From GCA-002282575 sp964493995 (GTDB lineage: Bacteria > Pseudomonadota > Gammaproteobacteria > Thiomicrospirales > Thiomicrospiraceae), in NCBI GenBank assembly GCA_964493995.1, contig CAZBQD010000060.1, forward strand, positions 1 to 8,582: a stretch of 8,582 nucleotides of DNA. Reading direction: 5' to 3'. The notes below the pieces were generated by a model. The model was not told the DNA's origin. It ran no database searches and saw nothing but the letters and a program-made list of their open reading frames with translations. The position numbers and the translations under genes were made by a program. This document shows positions 6,344-8,582 of this stretch, piece by piece (position 1 is the stretch's first letter; every line of letters starts with the position of its first letter).

Positions 6344-6361
6344 GAAAGGGGCTATTAAACC

Positions 6362-8539
6362 TTAAAATTTCAATTCAGTGGTTAAGATAACCGTTTGTTT
6401 CTGACCTGGAACGGTAAAGTTACCTGTCTGATAAACATCACTATACCAATCAACATCAAACACGTTAATCACATTCAAACGAACGGCATAGTTTTTCTGC
6501 TCATAGGCAGCCATTGCATCCCAACGCCAGTATTCAGGTACCGTATTAGACTGACCATCGTCAGGGTATGCGCCACCAATATTGCGCGCATAGCGCTCGC
6601 CCTTAACATCAAAGCCACCCCCTAAACGCCAGTTACTCGCCACTTTGTAGGTTGTCCACATGTTGTATGTGTACTCTGGCGTATTGGCAGGACGTTGACC
6701 AACCCAGCGCTGATCACCTCCAGGTTTTACTTCATTAATCTTAGCATCCATTAATGACACACCTGCAAACATATCCCACTTAGATGTAATGCGACCAGCA
6801 ACTTCTAGGTCGATACCATCAACTCCACGCTTTTTACTCACAATGGGGTTAGCACTCGCTGTTTCGGCATCAGTATTACGCTCCCAATCTTTGTCCGAAT
6901 GATAAAGCGCAGCACGTAATGACAAATCACCATCCATTAAGTTCCACTTACTACCCAACTCATAAACACGACTTCTTTCTGCTGGGTAAGCAGACGAATA
7001 TTGATATAAATCAGCCGTTGGACTAAACGAATCAGACCAAGCAAGATAATAATGCTGGATATCGGTTGGCTGCCAAGACAGTGCCGCACGATAGCTGTTT
7101 TCGCCATAACTCAACTCAGGTAATGTCGTCGATGTTGGATACTTATTGGTTAATTCGTCATGGCGCATACCTGCTAAAAACTTCCAGTTTTTCGCAAACT
7201 CAACTTGATCTTGTGCAAAAACCGATATAGTTTGACCTTTGTAAGCATCACGCAATGTGTAATTTCCTGGCGTAAAGACATCAAAAGCGGTACCACCAAT
7301 GGTAACTGTACCCGTCTTCGCACCACGCGTTCCCGTTCTACCTAGTTCTTCTAAATACTCAACACCTGCCATCATCTCGTGCTTCATACCGCCCAAGGTT
7401 GTTTTATGAGAAATGTCACTTTGTAAGGCTAGGTTGTCGGTATCAAAAATGCGATTTTTATAGCTTTTACTGGTAAATCCCGTGGTCGATAAGTTAGAAG
7501 ACCCATGATTATTTGGTGCCGCAGCCAACATATCACGCTTATAGTTAGACGCACGCAATACCGTTCTTACTTCAGTATTATTCGAGAAACGATACAAATG
7601 GTTTAACGTGCTAATATTCGTTTCGCTTTTATCAAATGTTGTTAACGCACTGCCGTAAAAATTACGAATCATTTGACTATTTGGCGTTTTATTCGACAAA
7701 AAGCTAACGCCATAATCTGGATTATCGTCAGTTGTCACATGATAATGACTTAGGGTGAATTGGTTGTTAGTGCCCAAGCCAAATGCAATGCTTGGTGCTA
7801 TACCTTGTCGATCAATCGTTGGCTCAGATCCTGTATCACCGTTACTACGCCAACTGCCTTCGCCACGCTTCATGACATTCACACGTACCGCCGTCGTATC
7901 ACCCACTTTTTGGTTAAAATCCCCTGTGACTTGCTGATAATTGTTACTACCAGCGCTGACCGTAACCTTGTTGGCATCTTTCAGTTTAGGGGTTTTGCTC
8001 ACTTGGTTAATCACACCACCCGCTTGTCCACGCCCAAATAGCATCGAACCCGAACCACGTAGCACCTCTACCTGTTCTGCATTGAATACCTCTCGGTTAT
8101 ATTGCGCCGAATCACGGACACCATCTAAGTAGGTATCACCATAAGTAGTAAAGCCACGTAGCATGATATTATCACCCGCACGACCGCCCTCTGCAGCGTT
8201 AAAGGTTAAGCCAGACACATTTCGCAAGGCTTCTTTGAATGAACTCACCTTTTGATCATCCATTAAGTCACGGGTGACAATCGTTACGCCCTGAGGCACA
8301 TCATGCGGGTCTTGTAACGATTTACCAATGCGTGTTTTTGTTGCTTGGTAGCCATTATTTTCGTTGAGGTTGAGAGGATCTTTTTCTGCCGCGTCTTTCA
8401 CAACAACTGTTTTCAGTTGCTGATCGGCTTCTGCTGCTTGCACCGGCATTACGGGCGTAACCACAGCCATACCACACATCATCGCGCCCAATGGCAATAA
8501 GGGTAATTCGTGCTTCACCGCATTTGATTGCTTTTTCAT
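6362..8539 (-). CDS. TonB-dependent siderophore receptor, Fiu/PiuA catecholate type (725 aa)
   Basis: Outer-membrane beta-barrel that imports ferric siderophore using TonB-ExbB-ExbD energy. A signal peptide covers about residues 1-36 (VQAA before EADQ). A probable TonB box is TVVVKD (44-49). The plug domain spans about 78-182, with IMLRGF (125-130), YLDGVRD (137-143), VEVLRGSGSMLFG (157-169) and GGVINQVSK (174-182). The barrel follows and ends with the outer-membrane sorting signal TTELKF, terminal Phe725. The length is near those of Fiu and PiuA (about 750), and the piuC neighbour supports a catecholate or monocatechol ligand; the exact ligand cannot be read from sequence. There is no N-terminal signalling domain, so it is not a FecA-type transducer. 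The ATG at 8539 has AGGAGA (8551-8546) six bases upstream. Its promoter, and any Fur site, lie mostly outside the window. Confidence 0.93.
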   Translation of the reverse strand: MKKQSNAVKHELPLLPLGAMMCGMAVVTPVMPVQAAEADQQLKTVVVKDAAEKDPLNLNENNGYQATKTRIGKSLQDPHDVPQGVTIVTRDLMDDQKVSSFKEALRNVSGLTFNAAEGGRAGDNIMLRGFTTYGDTYLDGVRDSAQYNREVFNAEQVEVLRGSGSMLFGRGQAGGVINQVSKTPKLKDANKVTVSAGSNNYQQVTGDFNQKVGDTTAVRVNVMKRGEGSWRSNGDTGSEPTIDRQGIAPSIAFGLGTNNQFTLSHYHVTTDDNPDYGVSFLSNKTPNSQMIRNFYGSALTTFDKSETNISTLNHLYRFSNNTEVRTVLRASNYKRDMLAAAPNNHGSSNLSTTGFTSKSYKNRIFDTDNLALQSDISHKTTLGGMKHEMMAGVEYLEELGRTGTRGAKTGTVTIGGTAFDVFTPGNYTLRDAYKGQTISVFAQDQVEFAKNWKFLAGMRHDELTNKYPTSTTLPELSYGENSYRAALSWQPTDIQHYYLAWSDSFSPTADLYQYSSAYPAERSRVYELGSKWNLMDGDLSLRAALYHSDKDWERNTDAETASANPIVSKKRGVDGIDLEVAGRITSKWDMFAGVSLMDAKINEVKPGGDQRWVGQRPANTPEYTYNMWTTYKVASNWRLGGGFDVKGERYARNIGGAYPDDGQSNTVPEYWRWDAMAAYEQKNYAVRLNVINVFDVDWYSDVYQTGNFTVPGQKQTVILTTELKF

Positions 8540-8582
8540 TGCTTGTCTCCTATCTTGAAAAGCAACACAAACTTGGCTACCG

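Noticed and set aside
8540..8582. Possible Fur box upstream of the receptor
   Set aside because: Only 43 bases are available and none match the Fur consensus; they hold the ribosome site and leader. The promoter is probably beyond the edge.

Overview
The window looks like a piece of chromosome from a gammaproteobacterium. The evidence is a TyrZ-type tyrosyl-tRNA synthetase, TrmL, an E. coli-like periplasmic gamma-glutamyltransferase and a Fiu/PiuA-type receptor with a PiuC/YbiX hydroxylase. The species cannot be named from sequence reading alone. One trait is unusual for that group: the pyrimidine gene is a class 1B dihydroorotate dehydrogenase instead of the common quinone-dependent class 2 enzyme.

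Left part (1-2341, minus strand): pyrD (class 1B, TTG start) is followed by tyrS. Downstream of tyrS lies an A/T-rich stretch and a strong-looking sigma-70 promoter (TTGCCA, 17 bp, CATAAT) that fires off the left edge. Its position after a tyrZ-like gene recalls Pseudomonas, where an rRNA operon follows tyrZ, so an rrn operon may start just outside the window. No rRNA gene is visible inside it.

Middle (2357-4568, plus strand): trmL diverges from pyrD with only 15 bp between the start codons. It is followed by ggt, which encodes a secreted gamma-glutamyltransferase and has a candidate promoter of its own.

Right part (4558-8539, minus strand): an iron-uptake locus. A TonB-dependent catecholate-type siderophore receptor is transcribed first and ends at a clear intrinsic terminator. 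A PiuC-type Fe(II)/2-oxoglutarate hydroxylase follows, then an FMN alpha-hydroxy-acid oxidase whose start overlaps the hydroxylase stop (TAATG). The oxidase gene overlaps the 3' end of ggt by 11 bp. The receptor brings ferric siderophore across the outer membrane. The two cytoplasmic-looking redox enzymes are an unusual pair that might act on the imported ligand or a related metabolite; that is inference.

There is no gene-free stretch above 300 bases. I see no tRNA, mobile element or CRISPR array. The least ordinary item is the hydroxylase-oxidase pair in the siderophore locus.
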